NCBI GenBank assembly: GCA_964386525.1
Contig: CAYLSO010000097.1
Location: forward strand, 1-9,020
Source: CAYLSO01 sp964386525
Lineage (GTDB): Bacteria; Eisenbacteria; RBG-16-71-46; DASYSL01
DNA: 9,020 nt
Direction: 5' to 3'
The notes beneath the pieces are model-generated. The model saw only the letters and a program-made list of their open reading frames with translations. It ran no database searches and was not told where the DNA came from. Made by a program: the position numbers and the translations under genes. Of the stretch, positions 1 to 5,904 are shown in pieces. Positions within the stretch are counted from its first letter, which is position 1. Each line of letters begins with the position of its first letter.

Positions 1-3000
1 ATCGCCACTAACACCGACCCGCTCGGCATCGGGGTGCAGAGCAACGTGCAGCGCTTCTTCAAGGGGACGATGGACGATGTCCGGGTCTACGGCCGGGCGC
101 TGAGCGCGGCCGAGATCCTGGCGCTGGCCAGCCACACCATGACGGCCAGCGCCGGATCGGGCGGGTCGATCTCGCCCAGCGGTGCGGTGCTCGTGGCCCA
201 CACGGCGAGCCAGGGCTTCACCATCGCCGCCGACCCGGGCTACAGCATCGCCGACGTCCTGGTGGACGGCGTCTCGGTGGGTGCGGTGGCCAGCTACACG
301 TTCAGCAACGTGACCGCCGACCACACCATCGCGGCCAGCTTCACGGGCAGCACGTTCACGATCATCGCCAGCGCCGGTAGCGGCGGGACGATCGCGCCGA
401 GCGGTAGCGTCAGCGTCCCGAGCGGCGGCGAGAAGACCTTTGCCATCGCGCCGGACGACTGCTACGCCATCGCCGACGTACTGGTGGACGGCGTCTCGGT
501 GGGTGCGGTGGGCAGCTACACCTTCAGCAACGTGACGGCCGACCACACCATCGCGGCGTCGTTCGCGCTGAAGACGTACACGATCGCGGCCTCGGCCGGA
601 GCCGGCGGCAGCATCACGCCGAGCGGCGACGTGACGGTGGACTGCGGCGGCGAGCAGACGTTCGCCATCGCGCCGGACGGCTGCCACTCCATCGCCGACG
701 TGCTGGTGGACGGCGTCTCGGTGGGTGCGGTGGCGGGCTACACCTTCAGCGGCGTGACCGCCGACCACACGATCGCGGCGTCGTTCGCGCTGAAGACGTT
801 CACGATCGCGGCCTCGGACGGGGCGGGTGGCGGCATCAGCCCGAGCGGCGACGTGACGGTGAACTGCGGCGGTGAGCAGAGTTTCGCGATCGCGGCGGAC
901 GACTGCTACGCCATCGCGGATGTGCTGGTGGATGGCGTCTCGGTGGGGGCGGTGGCGAGCTACACGTTCAGCAACGTCACGGCCAACCACACCATAGCGG
1001 CGTCGTTCGCGCTCAAGACGTACACGATCGCGGCGACGGCCGGGGCGGGCGGCGGCATCAGCCCGAGCGGCAACGTGACCGTTGACTGCGGCGGTGAGCA
1101 GAGCTTTGCGATCACGGCGAACGTGGGCTTCGTGATCAGCCAGGTGCTGGTGGACGGCATTCCGGCGGGACCGGTGGCGAGCTACACGTTCACCACCGTG
1201 ACGGAGAACCACACCATCGCGGCGGCCTTCGTCCAAGTCGGACCATCGCTGGACGTCATCGCGCCGGTGGCGCCGCCCGGTGCGGTGATCTCGACCGCGA
1301 CCCCTTGCGTGGCCGTGCCCGTGGTCTTCACGCGCACCGACCCGACGCCGCTCCGCGGCTACAGCGTGACCCTGGAGTTGAGCCCCAACCTGTCGCTGTG
1401 CGGCGCGCAGTTCGCCAGCGCGGGCTACACGCGCGCGCCGCGGCAGTTCCTGGCGACGCCGCTTGGCGGGAACCGCTGGACCGTGGACGACGTGACGCTC
1501 GGTGAGCCCTGCGGCGCCACGGGCAGCGGCACGGTCTTCCTGGTTTACGTGACCAGCAGCGAGCCCACGGGCACCGGCACCCTTACGGTGCTGTCGGTGC
1601 TGGCGCGCGACTGCATGAACCAGCCGCTCCCCGGGGTTGCGGGCCCGGCGGCCACCATCCCGATCGACAACCTCGGCCCGGTCCGCACGCTGGACCTCAC
1701 GGCGCTGCAGTCGAAGAGCGGCAACTACGTGCCGCCGCCGGGCGGGCCGCACGAGCGCACCGCGATCCAGCTCACCTTCGCGGTGCCTCCCGATGCGGCG
1801 ACCGTCGAGGTCTACCGCAAGGAGTTCGGCGGCTATCCGCAGTACGACGAGAACGGCGGTGCGGTGCCGGCGCTGCCGGCCTCGCTGCCGGCCCCGGGTT
1901 GGGTGCGGACCGAGGTCACTGCTTCCGGCCAGACCGACGAGCCGCCGGTGCGCGACTACTGGTACTACGCGCTGGTCACCAAGGACGCCTACAGCAACCG
2001 GTCCGTGGTGTCCAACATGACCGGCGGGACGCTCGACTACCACCTCGGCGACGTCCACGACGGGACCGCCGAATGCGCCGGCGACGACCAGGTCACCATG
2101 ACCGACGTGAGCTTCCTGCACGCCCACTACGGCGCGACGGTGCCGGTCAACGATGCCCTCGAGTGCCTCGACGTCGGGGCCACCCTGGACATGTCGACCA
2201 ACCTGCGGCCGACCACCGACAACGTCATCGAGTTCGAGGACCTGATGATGTTCGCGCTCAACTACGGCGGCGTGTCGGCGCCGCAGCCGCCGCTGCGCGA
2301 TGAGAGTCTGGCGTGGGGCGGAATCGACCGCGTGACGCTGGGGATGCCGCCCACGGTCAGCCCGGGCGAGGTCTTCGACGTGTACATGACCCTGGAGCCC
2401 GGGGGGGTCCTGCAGGGTCTCTCGGTGAAGCTGGCGTGGGATGCTGCCGTGGCCGAGCCGCTGAGCACGACACCGGGCAGCATCTTCGAGGCGGAGGGCG
2501 GCGTGACGTGGTCGCCCGGCATGACCACCGTGGATGGTGCGCTCCTGGGCGTGCGTGCGCAGGGGCTGCTCCAAAACGGGACCTTCGGTGTCGTGCAGTT
2601 CCGGGCGTTGGCCGCGGGCGACCCCCAGGTGCACGTGGCGTCGTTCAGGGCGCGCGACCGGTTCAATGCGCCGCTGCCGCTGGAGCTGGCGGTGACCGGC
2701 GCCGATCCGCAGCTGCCGCTGCGTACCGAACTGGCGCTGGCCAAGCCGACGCCGTTCGCCGGCAGCACGACTCTGGAATACAGCCTGGCGGTGCGTGGCC
2801 AGGCGGAACTCGTGGTGTTCGGAGTGGACGGCCGGCGCGTGCGCACGCTGCAGCACGGCATGCAGGAGCCGGGGGTCTACCGCTTCTCGTGGGACGGCGC
2901 GGACGATCACGGGCGCGCGGTCCCGGCGGGGGTGTATTTCGTCCGGCTCAGCACCGGTGGCGACCGCTTCACGCGGACGCTGGTGCGGCTGGGTCACTGA
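1..3000 (+). CDS. Large modular surface/secreted protein, 5'-partial (LamG tail, repeats, cohesin-like, dockerin-like, FlgD-like C-terminus)
   Basis: The frame is open from base 1, so the true start lies upstream; the GTG at 34 sits inside a domain and is not a credible start. Counting residues from base 1: 1-44 is the end of a LamG/concanavalin-like domain (KGTMDDVRVYGRALSAAEI); 46-413 are five tandem repeats of the InlB-B/bacterial-repeat type; 414-557 is cohesin-like; 558-680 is FN3-like; 682-757 is dockerin-like (LGDVHDG, GDDQVTMTD, then FEDLMMFALNYG); 764-905 is a second cohesin-like module; 906-999 is a FlgD-like/T9SS-type C-terminal domain (KPTPFAGSTTLEYSL, GVYRFSWDGADDHG, PAGVYFVRLSTGG). 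TGA stop at 2998. The family style implies export and cell-surface or extracellular binding, perhaps to glycans through LamG. No catalytic domain is visible. Domain names come from motif recognition, not a profile search; the cohesin-like and FN3-like calls are the least certain. The 5' end, including any signal peptide or enzyme domain, is missing. Confidence 0.9.
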   Translation: MATNTDPLGIGVQSNVQRFFKGTMDDVRVYGRALSAAEILALASHTMTASAGSGGSISPSGAVLVAHTASQGFTIAADPGYSIADVLVDGVSVGAVASYTFSNVTADHTIAASFTGSTFTIIASAGSGGTIAPSGSVSVPSGGEKTFAIAPDDCYAIADVLVDGVSVGAVGSYTFSNVTADHTIAASFALKTYTIAASAGAGGSITPSGDVTVDCGGEQTFAIAPDGCHSIADVLVDGVSVGAVAGYTFSGVTADHTIAASFALKTFTIAASDGAGGGISPSGDVTVNCGGEQSFAIAADDCYAIADVLVDGVSVGAVASYTFSNVTANHTIAASFALKTYTIAATAGAGGGISPSGNVTVDCGGEQSFAITANVGFVISQVLVDGIPAGPVASYTFTTVTENHTIAAAFVQVGPSLDVIAPVAPPGAVISTATPCVAVPVVFTRTDPTPLRGYSVTLELSPNLSLCGAQFASAGYTRAPRQFLATPLGGNRWTVDDVTLGEPCGATGSGTVFLVYVTSSEPTGTGTLTVLSVLARDCMNQPLPGVAGPAATIPIDNLGPVRTLDLTALQSKSGNYVPPPGGPHERTAIQLTFAVPPDAATVEVYRKEFGGYPQYDENGGAVPALPASLPAPGWVRTEVTASGQTDEPPVRDYWYYALVTKDAYSNRSVVSNMTGGTLDYHLGDVHDGTAECAGDDQVTMTDVSFLHAHYGATVPVNDALECLDVGATLDMSTNLRPTTDNVIEFEDLMMFALNYGGVSAPQPPLRDESLAWGGIDRVTLGMPPTVSPGEVFDVYMTLEPGGVLQGLSVKLAWDAAVAEPLSTTPGSIFEAEGGVTWSPGMTTVDGALLGVRAQGLLQNGTFGVVQFRALAAGDPQVHVASFRARDRFNAPLPLELAVTGADPQLPLRTELALAKPTPFAGSTTLEYSLAVRGQAELVVFGVDGRRVRTLQHGMQEPGVYRFSWDGADDHGRAVPAGVYFVRLSTGGDRFTRTLVRLGH
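136..1239 (+). repeat. Five in-frame tandem repeats, 222-bp period (74-residue beta repeats)
   Basis: Units begin at about 136, 352, 574, 796 and 1018. The invariant ctggtggacggc-type core (LVDG) occurs at 259, 481, 703, 925 and 1147, spaced exactly 222 nt apart. Unit 1 is two codons shorter near its start. Each unit reads roughly T-[FY]-T-I-A-A-S-x-G-x-GG-x-I-x-PSG, then GGEQ-x-F-x-I, then IADVLVDGVSVGAV, then YTF and VTADHTIAASF. The three inner units are most alike and are joined by an identical FALK linker; unit 5 (SQVLVDGIPAGPV) is the most diverged. The pattern fits the InlB B-repeat-like or bacterial-repeat family, usually stalk or spacer modules in surface proteins. Cysteines follow a staggered scheme described in the findings. 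Confidence 0.93.
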
Positions 3001-3006
3001 GGTCGG

Positions 3007-3037
3007 GCGGGCCCGTCCCTTCGGGGGGCGGGCCCGC
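3007..3037 (+). terminator. GC-rich hairpin after the repeat-protein gene, probable terminator
   Basis: The arms 3007-3019 and 3025-3037 pair over 13 bp with one G-U, around a loop that starts with TTCG. It begins 7 nt after the stop codon. There is no T-run after the stem, so it is not a textbook intrinsic terminator; GC-rich genomes often have such U-poor hairpins at gene ends. An mRNA 3'-end stabiliser is the alternative. Confidence 0.6.
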
Positions 3038-3040
3038 GGC

Positions 3041-3072
3041 AAGGAGGCAGGGTGAAGGCCGCCTACCGGTGA
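3041..3072 (+). promoter_or_regulatory. Perfect Shine-Dalgarno with six-codon micro-ORF, possible leader peptide
   Basis: AAGGAGG at 3041-3047 is followed after 4 nt by GTG at 3052, which opens a frame reading MKAAYR and ends at TGA 3070-3072. This is the best ribosome-binding site in the window, yet no longer gene follows it in frame. It sits between two hairpins and about 100 nt before the S46 peptidase start, the position of an attenuator leader peptide. There is no run of identical control codons, the 4-nt spacing is short, and a chance match is quite possible in purine-rich spacer. Confidence 0.25.
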
Positions 3073-3091
3073 CCGCATCCTGACCCTGCAG

Positions 3092-3125
3092 ACGGCCTCC
3101 CCGGGCTCGGGCACGGGGGGGCCGT
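3092..3125 (+). terminator. Second intergenic hairpin, terminator- or attenuator-like
   Basis: The arms 3092-3103 and 3114-3125 pair over 12 bp with one G-U and a 10-nt loop. The sequence after the stem is TCTGC, with no T-run. It lies 49 nt before the S46 start codon. It could terminate transcripts reading through from upstream, act as an attenuator with the micro-ORF, or be a GC-rich coincidence in a region with long C and G runs. Confidence 0.4.
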
Positions 3126-3127
3126 TC

Positions 3128-3136
3128 TGCTATGCT
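3128..3136 (+). promoter_or_regulatory. Candidate extended -10 promoter element for the S46 peptidase gene
   Basis: TGC followed by TATGCT (3131-3136) matches an extended -10 layout for a housekeeping sigma factor, and it is the only AT-leaning hexamer in this spacer. A start about 7 nt downstream would give a leader of roughly 30 nt before the ATG at 3175. No recognisable -35 lies around 3108-3113. If this is the promoter, the 3092-3125 hairpin lies upstream of the transcript start and affects only read-through RNA. Confidence 0.35.
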
Positions 3137-3174
3137 GGCGCCGGACGGAAATCCCCGAAAGCGAGGCGCAGGTT

Positions 3175-5250
3175 ATGAGACGCTTGACCGCGATTCTGTT
3201 GCTGTGTCTGGCTGCCACCCCGGTGCGGGCCGACGAGGGCATGTGGCCGTTCGACCACGTCCCCGTCGCCGCCATACAGAAGCAGTACGGCGTCGCGATC
3301 ACCGGCCGGTGGCTCGACCACCTGCGGCTCTCCACCGTGCGCCTGCGCGGCGGCTGCACCGGGTCGTTCATCTCCCCGGACGGCCTCGTCCTCACCAACC
3401 ACCACTGCGCCCAGGACGCGCTGGTCGAACATTCGACGCCGCAGGGCGACCTGTTCGCCGACGGCTTCCTGGCCCGCACGCGGCCAGAGGAGCTGCGCTG
3501 CACGTCCTACGAGGTCGACGTGCTCGTCGGCATGGAGGACGTGACCGCGAAGGTCCGGACGGCCATCGCCGGCCTCGGCGAGAAGGCCGCCAACGAGGCC
3601 CGCAAGCGCGTGCTCACGCAGCTCGAGAAGGCCTGCGAGGACGCCGCCCGCAAGGATCCCAAGGCCGGGCCGCTGCTCTGTGAATCCGTGACCCTCTATG
3701 AGGGCGGCCAGTACTACCTGTACAAGTACAAGACCTACGACGACGTGCGGCTGGTGTTCGCGCCTGAGTACGCCATCGCGGCCTTCGGCGGCGACCCGGA
3801 CAACTTCCAGTACCCGCGCTGGTGCCTCGACATGGCGCTCTTGCGGGTCTACGAGAACGGCCAGCCGGCGCGCACTCCGAACCACCTGCGCGTGGACTTC
3901 GCCGGCCCGCGCGACGGCGAGCCGGTGTTCGTCTCCGGGCATCCGGGCTCCACCGATCGCCTGCTGACCGTGGAGCAGCTCAAGACGCTGCGCGACCTGG
4001 AGCAGCCGGTGCGGCTCTTGCTGCGCTCCGAGCTGCGCGGGCGCTACCTGCAGTTCGGCAAGCAGGGAGCCGAGGAGGCCCGCACCGTTCAGGACCCGCT
4101 GCTCAACGTCGAGAACTCGCTCAAGGTGAGGCGCAAGGAGCTGGACGCGCTGCACGACGACGATCTCTTCGCCGCCAAGCGCCGGGAAGAGGACTCGCTG
4201 CGGGCCGGCATGGCCCTTCACACCGATCTGCAGGTCGCCGGGGACCCGTGGCGGGAGATCGCGGCCGCCGAGGCCGCGGCCCGGGCCCAGTGGGTGCGCC
4301 ACGACTTCGTCGAGGAGGCTTCCGGCTTCAACGGGCAGCTCTACGACTTCGCCCGCACGCTGGTGAGGGGTGCAGCCGAGCGGGCCAAGCCCAACGACAC
4401 GCGGTTGCGCGAGTACACCGACAGCCAGCTGCCCTTCGTGCGACAGCAACTGGCGGCGGCCACGCCGGTCTACCCGGCCCTCGAGAAGCTGCGGCTGGCG
4501 TTCTCGCTCGAGCGGCTGCGCGAGTGGCTGGGCCCGGACGACGCCTTCGTGCGCGGCGTTCTTGGCGACGAGTCGCCGGACGCGCTGGCGGCCCGGGTGG
4601 TGGACGGCACGCGGCTCGCCGATCCCGCGGTGCGCCGGCGGCTCTGGGACGGCGGCGTGGACGCGGTCAAGACGTCCGACGATCCGCTGGTCCGTCTGGC
4701 GTGGCAAGTCGATCCGGAGGCCCGCGCCATCCGCAAGCGCTGGGAGGACGAGGTGGAAGCACCGGTGACGCTGGCCGCCGAGAAGATCGCGCGGGCCCGC
4801 TTCCACGTCTACGAGACGAGCCTCTATCCGGATGCGACCTTCACGCTGCGGCTCAACTTCGGCGCGGTCGGGGGTTGGCTGGAGGACGGCGTGCCGGTGC
4901 CGTCGTTCACCAAGCTGGCGCGGCTTTACGAGCGGGCCACGGGCGCCGACCCGTTCCTCGTTCCCCAGTCGTGGCTGGACGCCAGGCCGGCGCTGGACCT
5001 GGCCACACCGTTCAATCTGTCCACGAACAACGACATCGTCGGCGGCAACTCGGGCAGCCCGCTGGTCAACGCGCGTGGCGATCTGGTCGGGCTTCTCTTC
5101 GACGGCAACATCCACTCGATCGCCGGCTCGTACTGGTTCGATCCCGAGAACAACCGTGCCGTGGCCGTGCACCCGGCGATCGTGCGCGAGGCGTTGACCA
5201 AGGTGTATCGCGCTGAAGCGCTGGCGCGCGAGATCGGCGCGGCCGAGTAG
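3175..5250 (+). CDS. S46-family serine dipeptidyl-peptidase (DPP7-like), exported
   Basis: 691 residues, close to the usual length of about 700 for family S46, which removes dipeptides from peptide N-termini in the periplasm or at the cell surface. The N-terminus is a Sec signal peptide (MRRLTAILLLCLAATPVRA, likely cut before DEGMWPF); the Cys at 11 lacks a small residue before it, so a lipoprotein is unlikely. A chymotrypsin-like fold is marked by TNHHC with His77 as catalytic base, Asp219 in YPRWCLDMALLR, and Ser626 in GGNSGSP. By the spacing known for DPP7, DPP11 and DAP BII, substrate N-terminus contacts would be Asn210, Asn314 and Asp643, with Phe211 in place of the usual Trp. Gly644, 18 residues after the Ser, matches the Gly of DPP7 rather than the Arg of DPP11, suggesting hydrophobic rather than acidic P1 preference (inference). 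ATG chosen because GAGG lies 8 nt upstream and the signal peptide starts there. TAG at 5248. Confidence 0.93.
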   Translation: MRRLTAILLLCLAATPVRADEGMWPFDHVPVAAIQKQYGVAITGRWLDHLRLSTVRLRGGCTGSFISPDGLVLTNHHCAQDALVEHSTPQGDLFADGFLARTRPEELRCTSYEVDVLVGMEDVTAKVRTAIAGLGEKAANEARKRVLTQLEKACEDAARKDPKAGPLLCESVTLYEGGQYYLYKYKTYDDVRLVFAPEYAIAAFGGDPDNFQYPRWCLDMALLRVYENGQPARTPNHLRVDFAGPRDGEPVFVSGHPGSTDRLLTVEQLKTLRDLEQPVRLLLRSELRGRYLQFGKQGAEEARTVQDPLLNVENSLKVRRKELDALHDDDLFAAKRREEDSLRAGMALHTDLQVAGDPWREIAAAEAAARAQWVRHDFVEEASGFNGQLYDFARTLVRGAAERAKPNDTRLREYTDSQLPFVRQQLAAATPVYPALEKLRLAFSLERLREWLGPDDAFVRGVLGDESPDALAARVVDGTRLADPAVRRRLWDGGVDAVKTSDDPLVRLAWQVDPEARAIRKRWEDEVEAPVTLAAEKIARARFHVYETSLYPDATFTLRLNFGAVGGWLEDGVPVPSFTKLARLYERATGADPFLVPQSWLDARPALDLATPFNLSTNNDIVGGNSGSPLVNARGDLVGLLFDGNIHSIAGSYWFDPENNRAVAVHPAIVREALTKVYRAEALAREIGAAE

Positions 5251-5268
5251 CCGGGCGGCGCACGCCGG
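5251..5268. terminator. Weak palindrome between convergent genes
   Basis: CCGG(G)CG at 5251-5257 can pair with CGCCGG at 5263-5268, giving 6 bp with a one-base bulge and a 5-nt loop. It fills the 21-nt gap between the stop codons of the convergent S46 and methyltransferase genes, where a bidirectional terminator would be expected. The stem is short and without T-runs, so support is mainly positional. Confidence 0.25.
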
Positions 5269-5271
5269 GAC

Positions 5272-5814
5272 TCAGGGCGCCAGCCGGTAGATCTCCATGT
5301 GGCGAAGCGAGGGCTTGTCCGAGGCGGCGAATCCCGCCTCAGCGACGAGCCCCGCGATGTCCTCGGCGCGCAGCCGTTCCTCGAGCGGCGGTCCGGGTTC
5401 TTCCTCGACGTAAGGCCACTCCACGATCACGACCCGCTGCCGGGCCACGCGTCGGGCCTCCCGCAGGGCCCGCAGCGGCTCGTCCGTCTCGTGCAGCACG
5501 TGCGCCAGGAGCACGATGTCGAACTCCCGGTCCGCGAAGGGCAGGTCCTCGGCGGCGCACTGGAAGAACAACCCCTGGGGTGCGTGGCGCGCGGCGGCGT
5601 CGAGCATCTCGGGGTTGGGGTCGATGCCCGTGACCTCGAGCCCGCGCCGCTCGAGGGCCTCGGCGAACACGCCTGTCCCGGTACCCACGTCGAGCGCGCT
5701 CGCGGCGGCGACGCCCTCGAGGCTCAGCGTGACCACCCGTTCCACCTCGAGGAGCTCCAGGCGCTCCGCCGAGCGCAGCCGCTCCGGATCGCCGTGGAAT
5801 CGGCGCTCGTGCAT
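5272..5814 (-). CDS. Class I SAM-dependent methyltransferase (Methyltransf_11-like), substrate unknown
   Basis: 180 residues, Rossmann-type SAM-binding fold, probably cytoplasmic since there is no signal peptide or membrane segment. Motif I is LDVGTGTGV at 41-49, beta2 ends in the acidic Asp65 (GIDPNPEML) expected to hold the SAM ribose, AAEDLPF at 87-93 is the usual adenine-side segment, and FDIVLLAHVLHE at 98-109 is beta4 with post-motif residues. The short N-terminal helix region (HGDPERLRSAERLELLEVERV) and the C-terminal ending RHMEIYRLAP recall a common family of small uncharacterised methyltransferases; the acceptor cannot be read from sequence. ATG at 5814 has a purine-rich AGGAAAGGGG upstream with 5 nt spacing; TGA stop at 5272-5274. 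It follows the tricorn-type gene on the same strand after 90 nt and converges on the S46 gene. Confidence 0.9.
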   Translation of the reverse strand: MHERRFHGDPERLRSAERLELLEVERVVTLSLEGVAAASALDVGTGTGVFAEALERRGLEVTGIDPNPEMLDAAARHAPQGLFFQCAAEDLPFADREFDIVLLAHVLHETDEPLRALREARRVARQRVVIVEWPYVEEEPGPPLEERLRAEDIAGLVAEAGFAASDKPSLRHMEIYRLAP

Positions 5815-5832
5815 GAGAGCCCCTTTCCTGTG

Positions 5833-5866
5833 ACGCGGGAGGGGCGGCCGTAGCCGCCCCCCGCGT
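5833..5866 (-). terminator. Hairpin between tricorn-type gene and methyltransferase gene
   Basis: GGGGCGGC at 5841-5848 and GCCGCCCC at 5853-5860 form 8 perfect bp around a CGTA tetraloop; after a two-base bulge (5839-5840) the stem continues for 6 more bp, 5833-5838 with 5861-5866. On the minus strand it starts 38 nt after the tricorn-type stop and ends 18 nt before the methyltransferase ATG. No T-run follows. It may terminate the tricorn transcript, or act as a partial terminator or 5'-leader structure if the two genes are cotranscribed. No separate promoter can be seen between it and the methyltransferase start. Confidence 0.55.
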
Positions 5867-5904
5867 GCGAATCGGCCCGGCCTGCCGCGGCCGGGAGTCC
5901 GACG

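Noticed and set aside
34..36. GTG as the start of the repeat protein
   Set aside because: The frame is open to base 1 and residues before and after the GTG form one LamG-like segment, so the gene is truncated by the window edge.
136..1239. 222-bp repeats as a mobile or non-coding repeat
   Set aside because: The period is an exact codon multiple and every unit codes the same protein module, so this is a domain repeat.
3130..5172. 680-codon open frame on the minus strand, fully antisense to the S46 peptidase
   Set aside because: Its product is rich in R, V, G, E, H and Q with no recognisable domain. It lies opposite a gene with a full catalytic set and a signal peptide; GC-rich codon bias routinely opens such antisense frames.
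3822..5216. 464-codon plus-strand frame inside the S46 gene
   Set aside because: A +1/+2 shadow with low-complexity Arg/Ala/Gly-rich product and no domain.
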